Of a DNA stretch of 64,000 nt, positions 25,554 through 37,192 are shown one piece after another. How positions within the stretch are numbered: position 1 is the stretch's first letter; each line of letters begins with the position of its first letter. The translations under genes were made by a program, and so were the position numbers. Origin of the DNA: Psychrosphaera saromensis (lineage in GTDB: Bacteria; Pseudomonadota; Gammaproteobacteria; Enterobacterales; Alteromonadaceae); the NCBI RefSeq assembly GCF_002954545.1, contig NZ_MSCH01000003.1, positions 2,395,991 to 2,459,990 of the forward strand, given 5' to 3'. A model generated the notes under the pieces. That model was not told the DNA's origin and ran no database searches. It saw only the letters and a program-made list of their open reading frames with translations.

Positions 25554-26423
25554 ATGACAGATAAAACATATACACCAGCAAAAGTATGGCAATGGAATAG
25601 TGAAAACGGCGGTAAGTTTGCCAATATTAATCGTCCTATATCAGGTGCAACGAGTGAAAAACCATTAGCCCATGGCAAACATCCATTTCAGTTATATTCT
25701 TTAGCTACGCCAAACGGTGTCAAAGTCACCATAATGTTAGAAGAGTTATTGGAACGTGGTATTAAAGGCGCTGAATATGACGCGTATTTAGTGAATATTA
25801 TGGAAGGGGATCAGTTTGGTTCTGGTTTTGTTGACGTTAATCCAAACTCTAAAATTCCAGCGTTAGTTGATAACAGCACTGGCGACAACACACCTATCTT
25901 TGAATCAGGCGCAATTTTAATGCACTTGGCTGAAAAGTTTGATGCCTTTTTACCAACAGAGTCAATTGCTAGAGCTAAGTGTTTATCTTGGTTATTCTGG
26001 CAAGTTGGCAGTGGACCGTTCTTAGGTGGTGGTTTTGGACACTTTTATGCTTACGCACCAGAGAAGTTTGAATACCCAATAGAGCGTTTCACCATGGAAG
26101 TAAAACGCCAGCTTGACGTATTAGACAAACACTTAGCCAACAATCAATTTATGTGTGGTGATGATTACACTATCGCGGATATGGCTATTTGGCCTTGGTA
26201 TGGCGTGTTAGTCCAAGGCGGTTTGTATGAAGCGGCTGAGTTCTTAGATGTTAAGTCTTATAAAAACTTAGTGAGATGGGCGGATCAAATTGCTGAGCGA
26301 CCAGCGGTTAAGCGCGGTATAAAAGTAAATAAAAGTTGGGGCGAACTAGACGAGCAATTACATGAACGTCACGACGCGTCTGATTTTGAGTTAAAAACTC
26401 AAGATAAAGTAGAGCAAAGTTAA
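25554..26423 (+). CDS. yghU: YghU-like glutathione-dependent disulfide-bond oxidoreductase
   Basis: 289 residues, close to the 288 of E. coli YghU. The N-terminal extension (YTPAKVWQWN, INRPISGAT) and PNGVKVTIMLEELLE thioredoxin-like domain match the YghU/YfcG-type nu-class glutathione transferases, which reduce disulfides using two bound glutathiones. IFESGAILMHLAEK is the glutathione gamma-glutamyl site (E-S). AGGAAAT precedes the ATG. A good terminator follows. Confidence 0.93.
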   Translation: MTDKTYTPAKVWQWNSENGGKFANINRPISGATSEKPLAHGKHPFQLYSLATPNGVKVTIMLEELLERGIKGAEYDAYLVNIMEGDQFGSGFVDVNPNSKIPALVDNSTGDNTPIFESGAILMHLAEKFDAFLPTESIARAKCLSWLFWQVGSGPFLGGGFGHFYAYAPEKFEYPIERFTMEVKRQLDVLDKHLANNQFMCGDDYTIADMAIWPWYGVLVQGGLYEAAEFLDVKSYKNLVRWADQIAERPAVKRGIKVNKSWGELDEQLHERHDASDFELKTQDKVEQS

Positions 26424-26469
26424 TTAGCGTATAAAGTTAACGCATTAGATAAACAGCTCTTTGATTATG

Positions 26470-26504
26470 AAAGCAGAATATAACATTTATATTCTGCTTT
26501 TTTA
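26470..26504 (+). terminator. Terminator after yghU
   Basis: Stem AAAGCAGAATAT/ATATTCTGCTTT with a 7-base loop, followed by more T. Confidence 0.85.
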
Positions 26505-26611
26505 TTTGCCGATTAACGTTTTTATTGTCCTAGCCGAGATTGGCATAATAAAAGTTACTTTTACTTAATTAACCTCTATAATTCGCCCGTTAATTAAGCT
26601 TGGAATATATT

Positions 26612-27448
26612 ATGTTATCTGTTGTCGATTATACTGCTGAAAACGCAGCTCTTGAATTTGTTACCTCGTTACACGAAACGGGTTTTGGCGTATTAAAAAA
26701 TCATCCTATTCAAAAAGAATTACTTGAGTCTATTTATAAAAATTGGGCTGGCTTCTTCGCATCAGATGAAAAATTTGATTATCAATTTAACGTTGAAACT
26801 CAAGATGGTTTTTTCCCTATTACAGTATCTGAAACAGCCAAAGGTAACAGTTTAAAAGACATCAAAGAATACTTTCACTATTATCCTTGGGGTCAAGTTC
26901 CTGCAGAATTAAAGCAAGAGCTTGCTGATTATTATCAACAGGCTAATACGTTAGCGGCTACCTTGTTAGATTGGGTTGAAAAACATTCACCAGCGGACGT
27001 ATCAGCAAAGTTCTCAATTGCCTTATCAGAAATGATTGCGCAAAGTGAAAGAACATTATTACGTATTTTACATTATCCTCCAATTACTGGAGATGAAGAA
27101 CTAGGTGCTATTAGAGCCGCAGCTCATGGCGATATAAATTTATTAACGATTTTGCCTGCGGCAAACGCGAGCGGTTTACAAGTTCAGTTAAAAGACGGGA
27201 CTTGGTATGACGTACCTGGTGACTTTGGCTGTTTAATTGTTAATATTGGTGACATGTTGCAAGAAGCGTCTGGTGGATATTATCCGTCAACCATTCACCG
27301 AGTGATCAATCCAGAAGGGCAAGACAAAACGAAATCTCGTATTTCTTTACCTTTGTTTTTACATCCAAATGCTGATGTGGTTTTATCAGAGCGTTATACT
27401 GCAGATGAATACTTGCAAGAGCGCTTACGTGAGTTAGGTGTAAAATAA
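26612..27448 (+). CDS. 2OG-Fe(II) oxygenase (isopenicillin N synthase-like)
   Basis: 278 residues from ATG 26612. The N-terminal DIOX_N part ends TGFGVLKNH. Iron ligands are in AAHGDINLLTIL (HxD) and STIHRVINP (H), and the 2-oxoglutarate-binding Arg-x-Ser is in SRISLPLF. So it is a soluble non-haem iron dioxygenase. The substrate cannot be told from sequence. It stands alone between yghU and DUF6172. Confidence 0.9.
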   Translation: MLSVVDYTAENAALEFVTSLHETGFGVLKNHPIQKELLESIYKNWAGFFASDEKFDYQFNVETQDGFFPITVSETAKGNSLKDIKEYFHYYPWGQVPAELKQELADYYQQANTLAATLLDWVEKHSPADVSAKFSIALSEMIAQSERTLLRILHYPPITGDEELGAIRAAAHGDINLLTILPAANASGLQVQLKDGTWYDVPGDFGCLIVNIGDMLQEASGGYYPSTIHRVINPEGQDKTKSRISLPLFLHPNADVVLSERYTADEYLQERLRELGVK

Positions 27449-27613
27449 AGCATCTAACCTTAGCTCGTACTATAAATGGAATAATAATAATTTAATCTAT
27501 TGTTCCATTGATTGTATTTAAGGCATGTAAATTCATGTCTTTTACAATTTATTCGCGTATCATGCACGCCATTACTCAGATCTCAGTCTGAACGTTATCT
27601 TTTTAGGAATATC

Positions 27614-27952
27614 ATGAAAAAAACATTTGAACTTGTACACCCAAAAATCCAACCAGCACGTATGGTTGACTCAGTTAAACATGATGTAAAAAAATACTTA
27701 AGAAGAGAACGTAATAAACAAATACCTAAAGATGCAGATTTTTGGGATTTTGATGTTAAGTTTGGTTTAACTCAAGAAACAGCTGAAGTTATCCGTTTAA
27801 GCGAAATCAATAAATCTATTGATACTGCAGTTGAAGGTGGCGCTACCTCTTTTTATATTGAGATTATTGCTAAACCTGGTATTCGCATTATTCAAGAGCC
27901 AGAGTTTGATGAAGACGATATCGAACCAGAATTTGTTAATGATGAAGATTAA
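27614..27952 (+). CDS. DUF6172 family protein
   Basis: 112 residues from ATG 27614 with TTAGGAA upstream; the longer frame from 27512 lacks support. MKKTFELVHPKIQPARM, KKYLRRERNK, DFWDFDVKFG and FYIEIIAKPG fit the DUF6172 family. Small, soluble, acidic at the end; function unknown. Confidence 0.82.
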   Translation: MKKTFELVHPKIQPARMVDSVKHDVKKYLRRERNKQIPKDADFWDFDVKFGLTQETAEVIRLSEINKSIDTAVEGGATSFYIEIIAKPGIRIIQEPEFDEDDIEPEFVNDED

Positions 27953-27993
27953 CTGTTGATTTAAAAACAACAGTATTCAAGCAGTAAAAAAAG

Positions 27994-28020
27994 AACAGGT
28001 TTATATAACCTGTTTTTTTA
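27994..28020 (+). terminator. Terminator after DUF6172 gene
   Basis: Stem AACAGGTT/AACCTGTT, 5-base loop, then a T-run. Confidence 0.85.
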
Positions 28021-28096
28021 TGTCCATTTTTCATGGAAACACATAAACAGGGAATGTGCTCTCTTACTTGAAAACATATCCAAAGTTATAAACATA

Positions 28097-28129
28097 AAAA
28101 AATCCCGTTTGCATAAACAAACGGGATTT
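28097..28129 (-). terminator. Terminator for ald
   Basis: Stem AAATCCCGTTTG/CAAACGGGATTT with a 6-base loop; on the minus strand it is followed by a T-run (28096-28101 complement). Confidence 0.85.
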
Positions 28130-28137
28130 CAATACTA

Positions 28138-28160
28138 CTTACAGCTTACAGCTTACAGCT
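28138..28160. repeat. Heptamer repeat CTTACAG x3 over the ald stop
   Basis: Three tandem CTTACAG units; the last contributes the ald stop codon (TAA as TTA at 28153-28155). Same 7-base periodicity as near 4416 and 5500. Confidence 0.75.
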
Positions 28161-29283
28161 CTAGTGCTGCAGCTGCATCCATATATTCTAATTTTAATGT
28201 ATCGCCTAACGCATCAACAACGGCTTTATACGTTACTTTACCTTTATGAACGTTAAGACCATTTAATAAATGTTTGTCTTCTAACATTGCACGTTTAGGA
28301 CCTTTGTTAGCGAGTGCTAAACCAAATGGCAATGTTGCATTGTTTAATGCGATAGTTGAAGTACGAGCAACACCACCTGGCATATTAGCAACACAGTAAT
28401 GTACAACGTCATCTATAACATAAGTAGGGTCTTGATGAGTCGTTGCTTTTGCAGTTTCAAAACAACCGCCTTGGTCAATTGCAACGTCAACAACAACAGA
28501 ACCTGGTTTCATTGCTGCAATGTGAGCTTTGTTGATTAATTTAGGCGCTGCTGCACCTGGAATTAATACCGCACCAATAACTAAGTCAGCGTTTGCACTG
28601 TATTCTTCAATTGCATCAACAGTAGAAAATACTGTTTTAACACGACCGTTAAAGATATCGTCTAATTGACGTAAACGAGGTAGAGAACGATCTAAGATAG
28701 TCACGTCTGCGCCCATACCAACCGCCATTTTAGCTGCGTTTGTACCAACAACACCACCACCTAACACTAAGACTTTAGCTGGAGCTACACCCGGTACGCC
28801 ACCTAATAAAGTACCGCTTCCGCCTTGTGCTTTTTCTAAGTTATGCGCACCAGCTTGAATAGACATACGGCCTGCAACTTCACTCATAGGAGCAAGAAGA
28901 GGTAATCCACCAGTGTGATCAGTTACGGTTTCGTAAGCGATACAGGTAGAGCCTGAAGCAACTAACAATTCAGTTTGCGTAGGATCTGGTGCCAAATGAA
29001 GGTAAGTATATAAAGTTTGACCTTCACGTAACATTTTACATTCGTTAGGTTGTGGCTCTTTTACTTTAACGATCATTTCAGCTTGAGCAAATATGTCAGC
29101 AGCAGTTGCAAGGATAGTTGCGCCAGCTTCTTCATATTGTGCGTCAGTGAAACCAATTGCAGTACCAGCATTTGTTTCAACAATAACCTGATGACCATGA
29201 GCAACAAATTCTTTTGCAGAGGCAGGAGTAAGACCTACACGATATTCATGGTTTTTAATTTCTTTAGGTACGCCAACGATCAT
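28153..29283 (-). CDS. ald: Alanine dehydrogenase
   Basis: 376 residues. Converts L-alanine, water and NAD+ to pyruvate, ammonia and [24 protein letters not shown] is the typical start. [12 protein letters not shown] carries the pyruvate-binding Lys. The Rossmann motif is [20 protein letters not shown], and [16 protein letters not shown] is near the end. It is divergent from an Lrp-type regulator 163 bases away, a frequent arrangement in which the regulator controls ald in response to alanine. Confidence 0.96.
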   Translation of the reverse strand: MIVGVPKEIKNHEYRVGLTPASAKEFVAHGHQVIVETNAGTAIGFTDAQYEEAGATILATAADIFAQAEMIVKVKEPQPNECKMLREGQTLYTYLHLAPDPTQTELLVASGSTCIAYETVTDHTGGLPLLAPMSEVAGRMSIQAGAHNLEKAQGGSGTLLGGVPGVAPAKVLVLGGGVVGTNAAKMAVGMGADVTILDRSLPRLRQLDDIFNGRVKTVFSTVDAIEEYSANADLVIGAVLIPGAAAPKLINKAHIAAMKPGSVVVDVAIDQGGCFETAKATTHQDPTYVIDDVVHYCVANMPGGVARTSTIALNNATLPFGLALANKGPKRAMLEDKHLLNGLNVHKGKVTYKAVVDALGDTLKLEYMDAAAALEL

Positions 29284-29446
29284 TTTAAGTCTGCCTTTTA
29301 TAGTTATTTGTATTTGCGAGGCACAAACATAGTGTTGTGTGCATTTTATTTTGTGCGAGTATATGTGTAAGTAATAAATATTAAATACTGTATTTTTAGC
29401 TTTTACAGGATATTATTCTGTTACCTATTGCTTACTGAGTGGTTAA

Positions 29447-29917
29447 ATGAATAAAACGCTAGATCGTATTGATAAGAACATTTTAATTGAATTGCAAAAA
29501 AATGGCCGAGTTTCTAATGTAGATTTATCTAAGTTGGTTGGTTTAAGCCCAACACCTTGCCTGGAGCGAGTGAAGCGATTAGAGAAGCAGGGCATTATTG
29601 AAGGCTATAAAGCGGTTGTAAATGCTGAAAAAGTCGGTGCGTCATTATTAGTGTTTGTTGAAATCACCTTAGAAAAAACGGCGCAGGATGTATTTTCTGA
29701 TTTTTCAAAGTCGGTAAGTACTTTTGATGAAATATTAGAATGTCACTTAGTCTCGGGTAGTTTTGATTATTTGTTGAAAACTCGAGTTAAAAATATGGCG
29801 TCGTATCGTAAATTATTAGGTGACACCTTGTTAAGACTGCCTTCTGTTAGTGCTAGTAGAACGTATGTAGTGATGGAAGAAGTGAAGACAAATACGGCAA
29901 TTCCAATTAATATTTAA
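29447..29917 (+). CDS. lrp: Leucine-responsive regulatory protein family regulator
   Basis: 156 residues: an AsnC-type HTH (LDRIDKNILIELQKNGR, SNVDLSKLVGLSPTPCLERVKRL) and a RAM ligand domain (ECHLVSGSFDYLLKTRV, TYVVMEEV). The C-terminal part follows E. coli Lrp closely, and its place just before ftsK matches the usual lrp-ftsK-lolA-rarA order. It probably also acts on the divergent ald gene. Confidence 0.93.
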   Translation: MNKTLDRIDKNILIELQKNGRVSNVDLSKLVGLSPTPCLERVKRLEKQGIIEGYKAVVNAEKVGASLLVFVEITLEKTAQDVFSDFSKSVSTFDEILECHLVSGSFDYLLKTRVKNMASYRKLLGDTLLRLPSVSASRTYVVMEEVKTNTAIPINI

Positions 29918-30062
29918 ATATTGAATCCATTCAAGTAGATAATCTACAAATAATTGTGTAAAAGAGCACAAACGCAATGATTCTTATCATTAAATTTGCT
30001 ACAGTTTTACAGCCTCAAATGAATATTTCATATAAAACAAAAAATTGAGTGCGGAGTATATT

Positions 30063-32768
30063 TTGACAGAGAACCAACCGAATATGTTAAATGGATTTCA
30101 ACGATTGTTAGAAGCCGGATTATTTATTGCCGGGCTTATCGCAATATTCATTTTAATCACGCTATTTACTTTTGACCCAGCGGATCCTAGTTGGAGTAAA
30201 ACTGGCAACTATGAATTAATTAATAATGGTGGTGGTGCTTTTGGTGCTTGGCTATCGGACATCCTGTTATTTACTTTTGGTTGGCTAGCTTTTTTTGTCC
30301 CAGTGGCGGTTTCTTTAATTGGTTGGTTGTTATTTCGCAAATTTCATAATTTAATTGAAATCGATTACCTAGCATTAGGTTTGCGTTTAATCGGTATTTT
30401 TCTATTTATCATTGGCGCATCCACATTAAGCAGTATTAATTTTGATGACATCTACTACTTTTCTTCTGGCGGCATAATAGGCGATGTTTTTGCTTACTTG
30501 TTATTACCTATAATTGGTTTTACCGGAACCACGTTATTATTATTAGCGTTTTTAATGATTGGTATTACGTTAATGACGGGAATGTCGTGGATACGTTTGG
30601 TTGATGACTTAGGTAAATATTCATTAGTGTTATGTGGCTTACTGTATTCTAATCTGCGCACGTTTGTGCAAAATGCAAAACAAAAGAATAAGCAAAAGGG
30701 CAGTGATGTTGCTGATGTTGCTTTAGTGGCAACGCCAACAGTGGAATCAACTGAAAATGCAGCCCTTGAGAACATAAGTACAATTCCAGAGAAACTTGAC
30801 TCAAATAATTCTCAGTCATTCTTAAATCAATTCTTTGGTGCTGCAGAGCCTAAAGATGAAAGCGTTGATAATCGTATAGCTCCATCAATATCAACCGCAC
30901 CTTCAATATCAACCTCACCTAACAATTCAGGTTCAACTGGTGCAGAGTTAATTGAAGATGATGAGATTTCTATTGAGAACTCACAAGCAGCAGGCATGGT
31001 TGACTCTCATCCAGAGGTTGCAAAACCGACTCATAATATTTCAAAAGCAATAAACCAAGTTTCTCTTGATGACGACATGCCAATCTCATTTGAAGAATAC
31101 GAGCAACAACCAACGTATTCTGGTGTGGACGACGAGTTACACGATGATGACATCAAAGGCGCATTAGACGGTTTGCAGGCGGCACATCAACGTGCACCAC
31201 AACGAGATACGTCAGCAGTAGAAAATAAAACGCCATTAGTAAGAGAAGTACAACCTATTGTTTTACCGTCAATAGACTTACTAGACCGTCCAGACAAGGT
31301 AGAAAACCCAGTCTCACAAGAAGAGTTGGATGTGGTTTCAAGATTAGTTGAAGCTAAGTTATTAGACTTTAACATCCAGGCTAAAGTGGTTGGTGTATTC
31401 CCAGGTCCAGTTATCACTCGTTTTGAATTAGACTTAGCTCCTGGTATTAAAGTAAGCAAAATCACTACGTTATCTAAAGATTTAGCACGTTCACTTTCAG
31501 CATTAAGTGTGCGAGTTGTTGAGGTTATACCGGGTAAGTCGTTTATTGGTTTAGAATTACCAAATAAACATCGCCAAATTGTTCGTTTATCTGAGGTGAT
31601 GGATAGCCCAAGCTTCCAAAATTCAGAGTCACCTTTAACTATGGTTTTAGGTAAAGATATAGCAGGTAAAGCCGTTACGGTTGATTTGGCAAAAATGCCA
31701 CATTTATTGGTTGCAGGCACCACAGGTTCTGGTAAATCAGTTGGTGTAAATACCATGATTTTAAGCTTGTTGTATAAATCGACACCTGAAGATGTACGTT
31801 TAATAATGATAGATCCTAAAATGTTGGAACTATCTGTGTACGAAGGTATCCCACATTTACTTTCAGAAGTCGTAACTGACATGAAAGAAGCGGCAAACGC
31901 CTTGCGCTGGTGTGTTGGTGAAATGGAACGTCGTTATAAGTTAATGTCGTCTTTAGGGGTTCGTAACTTAAAAGGTTATAACGCTAAAGTGGCAAAAGCT
32001 ATTGCCGAAGGAAATCCAATTTTAGATCCGCTTTGGGTTAAGTCAGACCAAATGTCAGACCGTCAACCAGCGTTAGAAAAACTTCCAGCAATTGTGGTTG
32101 TTATCGACGAGTTTGCTGACATGATGATGATTGTTGGTAAAAAAGTAGAAGAACTTATTGCGCGTATCGCACAAAAAGCTCGTGCTGCAGGTATTCATTT
32201 AGTGCTTGCGACTCAACGTCCGTCAGTAGACGTTATTACCGGATTAATAAAAGCCAATATTCCAACAAGAATGGCATTCCAAGTGTCATCTAAAATAGAC
32301 TCAAGAACTATCTTAGATCAACAAGGTGCAGAAAACTTACTTGGTATGGGTGACATGTTGTATCTACCACCAGGTTCTGGTGTACCAACACGTGTACATG
32401 GTGCATTTGTAGATGATCATGAAGTTCATGCGGTTGTTAATGATTGGAAATCGAAAGCTAAACCAAATTACATTGCAGAAATCCTGCAAGGTGAAATGAC
32501 AGACGAAAATATGTTGCCTGGCGAAGCAGCAGAAGCCGCGGAAGGGGAAGAGATTGACCCAGTATTCGACGAAGCGGTTGCCTTTATTACTGAAACTCGT
32601 AAAGTTTCAATTTCAAGTATTCAACGCAAACTTCGTATCGGTTACAACCGTTCGGCTCGTATTGTTGAGCAAATGGAAGTAATGGGAATTGTAACTAAAG
32701 CTGCAAACAATGGTGGTCGTGAAGTATTAGCGCCGCCTCCAGTTAAAAACATTGAAGAAGAATTTTAA
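30063..32768 (+). CDS. ftsK: DNA translocase FtsK
   Basis: About 901 residues from TTG 30063, chosen because GCGGAG lies 6-7 bases before it; TTG 30045 is the alternative. Four N-terminal TM segments (to ~180) anchor it at the septum. An acidic linker runs to ~400. The motor has Walker [12 protein letters not shown] near 550 and Walker [10 protein letters not shown] near 676. The gamma winged helix ([21 protein letters not shown]) that reads KOPS is at the end. It moves chromosome termini during division and activates XerCD. lolA starts 3 bases after its stop. Confidence 0.96.
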   Translation: MTENQPNMLNGFQRLLEAGLFIAGLIAIFILITLFTFDPADPSWSKTGNYELINNGGGAFGAWLSDILLFTFGWLAFFVPVAVSLIGWLLFRKFHNLIEIDYLALGLRLIGIFLFIIGASTLSSINFDDIYYFSSGGIIGDVFAYLLLPIIGFTGTTLLLLAFLMIGITLMTGMSWIRLVDDLGKYSLVLCGLLYSNLRTFVQNAKQKNKQKGSDVADVALVATPTVESTENAALENISTIPEKLDSNNSQSFLNQFFGAAEPKDESVDNRIAPSISTAPSISTSPNNSGSTGAELIEDDEISIENSQAAGMVDSHPEVAKPTHNISKAINQVSLDDDMPISFEEYEQQPTYSGVDDELHDDDIKGALDGLQAAHQRAPQRDTSAVENKTPLVREVQPIVLPSIDLLDRPDKVENPVSQEELDVVSRLVEAKLLDFNIQAKVVGVFPGPVITRFELDLAPGIKVSKITTLSKDLARSLSALSVRVVEVIPGKSFIGLELPNKHRQIVRLSEVMDSPSFQNSESPLTMVLGKDIAGKAVTVDLAKMPHLLVAGTTGSGKSVGVNTMILSLLYKSTPEDVRLIMIDPKMLELSVYEGIPHLLSEVVTDMKEAANALRWCVGEMERRYKLMSSLGVRNLKGYNAKVAKAIAEGNPILDPLWVKSDQMSDRQPALEKLPAIVVVIDEFADMMMIVGKKVEELIARIAQKARAAGIHLVLATQRPSVDVITGLIKANIPTRMAFQVSSKIDSRTILDQQGAENLLGMGDMLYLPPGSGVPTRVHGAFVDDHEVHAVVNDWKSKAKPNYIAEILQGEMTDENMLPGEAAEAAEGEEIDPVFDEAVAFITETRKVSISSIQRKLRIGYNRSARIVEQMEVMGIVTKAANNGGREVLAPPPVKNIEEEF

Positions 32769-32771
32769 TAA

Positions 32772-33416
32772 ATGAAAATAACAAAAATAGTTACACTGCT
32801 GACTTTAATAGTTAGCTTCGCCAGCAGCTTTTCGCTGTTAGCAGAACCTGCTGAAACTGAACTTAGAAAGTTATTAGCTGATTATGATGGTTTTACTGCT
32901 GATTTTAATCAGGAAGTAAAAGACACAAAAAACAATTTACTTCACAGTGCGTCAGGCCAATTGGTATTTAAACAACCAGGTAAGTTTATCTGGCAAATCA
33001 ATGAACCAGAAGAAGAACTGTTATTGTCTAACGGCGCCACCTTATGGTGGTTTAATCCGTTTTTAGAACAAGTTTCTATCTTTGATGCAGCCGATGCCGT
33101 ATCAACGACACCATTTGCACTATTGGTTTCGCAAAACGATGAAGTTTGGAATAAATTTACAATTACCGAGTTAGAGTCTGGTTTTATGATCAAACCTAAA
33201 GATGAAAACGACTCGCAAGTAAGTCAACTGGCTGTGTATTTTGATGAATTCTTATTAAACGAAATCGTTATTACCGACAGAACACAACAAACCAGTTCTT
33301 ATGTATTAAAAAAACAAGCATTTGATAAATCCCTTAATGTTAGTTTTGACTTTGAAATACCGGATGACATTGAAATAGATGATCAACGCCAGGTACAAGA
33401 AAAGCAGGGGCAATAG
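32772..33416 (+). CDS. lolA: Outer-membrane lipoprotein carrier LolA
   Basis: 214 residues with a signal peptide ([22 protein letters not shown]) and a LolA fold: [46 protein letters not shown]. It carries lipoproteins from LolCDE across the periplasm to LolB, and would serve the several lipoproteins encoded in this window. Tightly coupled to ftsK. Confidence 0.94.
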   Translation: MKITKIVTLLTLIVSFASSFSLLAEPAETELRKLLADYDGFTADFNQEVKDTKNNLLHSASGQLVFKQPGKFIWQINEPEEELLLSNGATLWWFNPFLEQVSIFDAADAVSTTPFALLVSQNDEVWNKFTITELESGFMIKPKDENDSQVSQLAVYFDEFLLNEIVITDRTQQTSSYVLKKQAFDKSLNVSFDFEIPDDIEIDDQRQVQEKQGQ

Positions 33417-33424
33417 GACTTATT

Positions 33425-34750
33425 TTGTCTCACCACACCAATATAGGTTTTGATTTTTCTCCAACGGATACAAAACCGTTAGCCGCCAGAATGCGGCCTT
33501 TAACCTTAGACCAATATGTTGGACAAAAGCATTTGGTCGGTGAAGGCAAAGCAATCCGTAAAATGATTGAAGGTAAACGTTGCCATTCAATGATTTTATG
33601 GGGGCCTCCTGGTACCGGAAAAACCACACTTGCCGAACTTATTGCACAATATTGTGATGCCGAAGTTGAAAAGCTTTCGGCTATTAGTGCAGGCGTAAAA
33701 GAAATTAGAGCCACGGTTGAACGTGCCAAAGAACGATTACAGCAAACGGGCAAAAAAACAGTGTTGTTTGTTGATGAAGTTCATCGTTTTAATAAAGGCC
33801 AGCAAGATGCTTTTTTACCATTTATAGAAGATGGTACGGTCAGTTTTATTGGTGCAACCACAGAAAATCCATCCTTTGAGTTAAACAACGCTATTTTATC
33901 CCGAGCTCGGGTTTATATCCTTAAAGCGATAGAACCTAGCGATCTTGTTGAACTTGTCGACCGAGCTTTATCCGACACTGAGTTAGGCTTAGGAAAGTTA
34001 CAGCTTAAGTTATCTGCGCAAAATAAAGATCTTATTATTAGCCTAGCGAATGGTGATGGGCGTAAATTACTAAACTACCTCGAACTCTGTGGCGACTTAG
34101 TTGCAGATGATAATGTCATTACCGATGAAATTATTGAGCAAGCCACTGGCAACCAAATGGCAACCTTTGATAAAGGTGGCGATCATTTCTACGATTTAAT
34201 ATCAGCCTTTCATAAGTCGGTAAGAGGTTCAGCACCAGATGCTGCTTTGTATTGGTATTGTCGAATTTTAGCTGGCGGAGGCGACCCTTTATATGTTGCT
34301 CGTAGGTTATTAGCCATAGCGACAGAAGACATAGGTAATGCTGACCCAAGAGCAATGGAAATAGGCTTGAATGCATGGGATATATTCCATCGAGTTGGAC
34401 CGTCTGAAGGCGAAAGAGCCATTGCACAAGCAACCTTATATATGGCCGCCGCTCCAAAGAGTAATGCGGTTTATAAAGCCTTTAATCAAGCTAAACAAGA
34501 TGCTGCAAGTTTACCGAGTTACGATGTTCCAATTCATTTAACTAATGCGCCAACAGAATTAATGAAAACCATGGGCAAGGGCGCTGAGTATCGTTATGCT
34601 CATGATGAACCTAATGCGTATGCTGCTGGTGAAAAATACTTACCAGAGCAAATGAATGGCACTGAATACTATCACCCAGTCGAACGGGGCTTAGAGAAAA
34701 AAATTGCTGAGAAGCTACGTTATCTAAAAGGCTTAGATGATAATGCTTAA
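33425..34750 (+). CDS. rarA: Replication-associated recombination protein RarA
   Basis: 441 residues from TTG 33425 (AGGACT upstream). A clamp-loader-like AAA+ ATPase: [16 protein letters not shown], Walker [14 protein letters not shown], Walker [12 protein letters not shown], sensor [12 protein letters not shown]. The C-terminal half ([27 protein letters not shown]) is the MgsA/RarA domain. Acts at stalled replication forks. Confidence 0.95.
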   Translation: MSHHTNIGFDFSPTDTKPLAARMRPLTLDQYVGQKHLVGEGKAIRKMIEGKRCHSMILWGPPGTGKTTLAELIAQYCDAEVEKLSAISAGVKEIRATVERAKERLQQTGKKTVLFVDEVHRFNKGQQDAFLPFIEDGTVSFIGATTENPSFELNNAILSRARVYILKAIEPSDLVELVDRALSDTELGLGKLQLKLSAQNKDLIISLANGDGRKLLNYLELCGDLVADDNVITDEIIEQATGNQMATFDKGGDHFYDLISAFHKSVRGSAPDAALYWYCRILAGGGDPLYVARRLLAIATEDIGNADPRAMEIGLNAWDIFHRVGPSEGERAIAQATLYMAAAPKSNAVYKAFNQAKQDAASLPSYDVPIHLTNAPTELMKTMGKGAEYRYAHDEPNAYAAGEKYLPEQMNGTEYYHPVERGLEKKIAEKLRYLKGLDDNA

Positions 34751-34798
34751 TATCAAACAAACGCGTTTATCTGCAGTAAATATTCAAAAGGCAGTGCT

Positions 34799-35179
34799 AT
34801 GAACAATCTAATATTTGTCGCTATTGGCGGTGCGTTAGGTGCGAGTATGCGTTATGGCGTAACTATGTTGATGGTTAGCTTGTTAGGTAAAGGCTTTCCT
34901 TACGCAACTTTGTTAGTAAATGTTATTGGTTCATTTTTCATGGGGATCTTATTTAGCGTAATTGAACATGGTATGATGTCCGACTTGCCTTGGCGATCGC
35001 TATTTGGAATAGGTTTATTAGGTGCGTTTACGACCTTTTCTACGTTTTCATTAGACACCTTGTTGTTGTTACAGGACGGTGATTGGTTTAAGGCCATATT
35101 AAATATTTCGTTAAATGTCGTTGTTTGTGTTTTTGCCGCTTGGCTTGGAATGCAAATGATGGGATTTAAACACAGTTGA
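34799..35179 (+). CDS. crcB: Fluoride channel CrcB/Fluc
   Basis: 126 residues, four TM segments. [19 protein letters not shown] and FTTFSTFS are the conserved Fluc motifs, with the Phe/Thr track and the Asn of the pore. Exports fluoride from the cytoplasm as a dual-topology dimer. No fluoride riboswitch is recognised in the 48 bases before it. Confidence 0.94.
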   Translation: MNNLIFVAIGGALGASMRYGVTMLMVSLLGKGFPYATLLVNVIGSFFMGILFSVIEHGMMSDLPWRSLFGIGLLGAFTTFSTFSLDTLLLLQDGDWFKAILNISLNVVVCVFAAWLGMQMMGFKHS

Positions 35180-35233
35180 ATCTGAACTCAAATTGTCGAG
35201 TTTAATTAAAAAAATCAGTTATAGGGTTATTAA

Positions 35234-36550
<1,317 letters not shown>

Positions 36551-36610
36551 TCAAATAAAGCTTAATCAAATAAAGCTTAATCAAATAAAGCTTAATCAAA
36601 TAAAGCTTAA
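36551..36610. repeat. 15-bp tandem repeat, four exact copies
   Basis: TCAAATAAAGCTTAA repeated four times without change, plus a degenerate fifth unit (TCGTATAAAAGCTTA), directly after the serS stop. Copy number would be expected to vary between strains. Confidence 0.92.
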
Positions 36611-36636
36611 TCGTATAAAAGCTTAGTTGAAAATAT

Positions 36637-36671
36637 AAAAAGCGACTGCATATAGTGTTAGTCGCTTTTTG
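36637..36671 (+). terminator. Terminator after serS
   Basis: Stem AAAAAGCGACT/AGTCGCTTTTT with a 12-base loop. Confidence 0.85.
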
Positions 36672-36701
36672 TTTATATAAACCCTAAATTGGAAATAACA
36701 C

Positions 36702-36995
36702 ATGTTTGATTTAACCACTGTATGGCTGATTATGTTTTTTGCTTGTATTGTTGTTGTATTTTTACAGTTTAGAAAACTTGCAGAAATTGCTGAGTCAGCA
36801 GCTAAAGGTTATTGTGAACGTTATCATCTTCAATTACTTTCTGTGCCTATGCAAAGCTGGAAAGTAGGATTTAACAAGAAGTTAATTATCAAGGCTAGCT
36901 TTATATTAAATTATAGTGGCGACGGTCTAAGCGCCAAAAAAGGTGAAATTATTTTGCACAATGGCAAAGTAGAGCATATCCACCATTGGGGATAG
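36702..36995 (+). CDS. DUF3301 family protein
   Basis: 97 residues: one N-terminal TM segment (TVWLIMFFACIVVVFLQF), then ESAAKGYCERYHLQLLSVPM and a strand-rich C-terminus ending HHWG. This fits DUF3301, a small family of unknown function in marine gammaproteobacteria. It lies between two terminators, so it is its own unit. Confidence 0.82.
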   Translation: MFDLTTVWLIMFFACIVVVFLQFRKLAEIAESAAKGYCERYHLQLLSVPMQSWKVGFNKKLIIKASFILNYSGDGLSAKKGEIILHNGKVEHIHHWG

Positions 36996-37096
36996 TCTGC
37001 GCATCTGCAATGCTCTGCCGTATTTCTATCCATTAACTAATTATTCGTTAATTAAATTTAAGTGATAGTGCAGTCATTCATTATGAAACAGCCAAT

Positions 37097-37128
37097 AAAA
37101 AAGCCTATTTAATAAATAGGCTTTTTTG
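37097..37128. terminator. Bidirectional terminator between DUF3301 gene and pyk
   Basis: Stem AAAAAAGCCTATTT/AAATAGGCTTTTTT with a 3-base loop; A-run and T-run allow use from either side. Confidence 0.9.
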
Positions 37129-37192
37129 TTTTAACTGTCCCGTCCTGAAATGAGTTTAATTTAAACAAGACAGTTGAATGAAAAGAATGGCA

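Noticed and set aside
31187-31882. 231-codon minus-strand frame inside ftsK
   Set aside because: It is the shadow of a conserved ftsK region; no ribosome site or family features.
34750-34798. Fluoride riboswitch before crcB
   Set aside because: The gap to rarA is only 48 bases and no pseudoknot-like motif was recognised.
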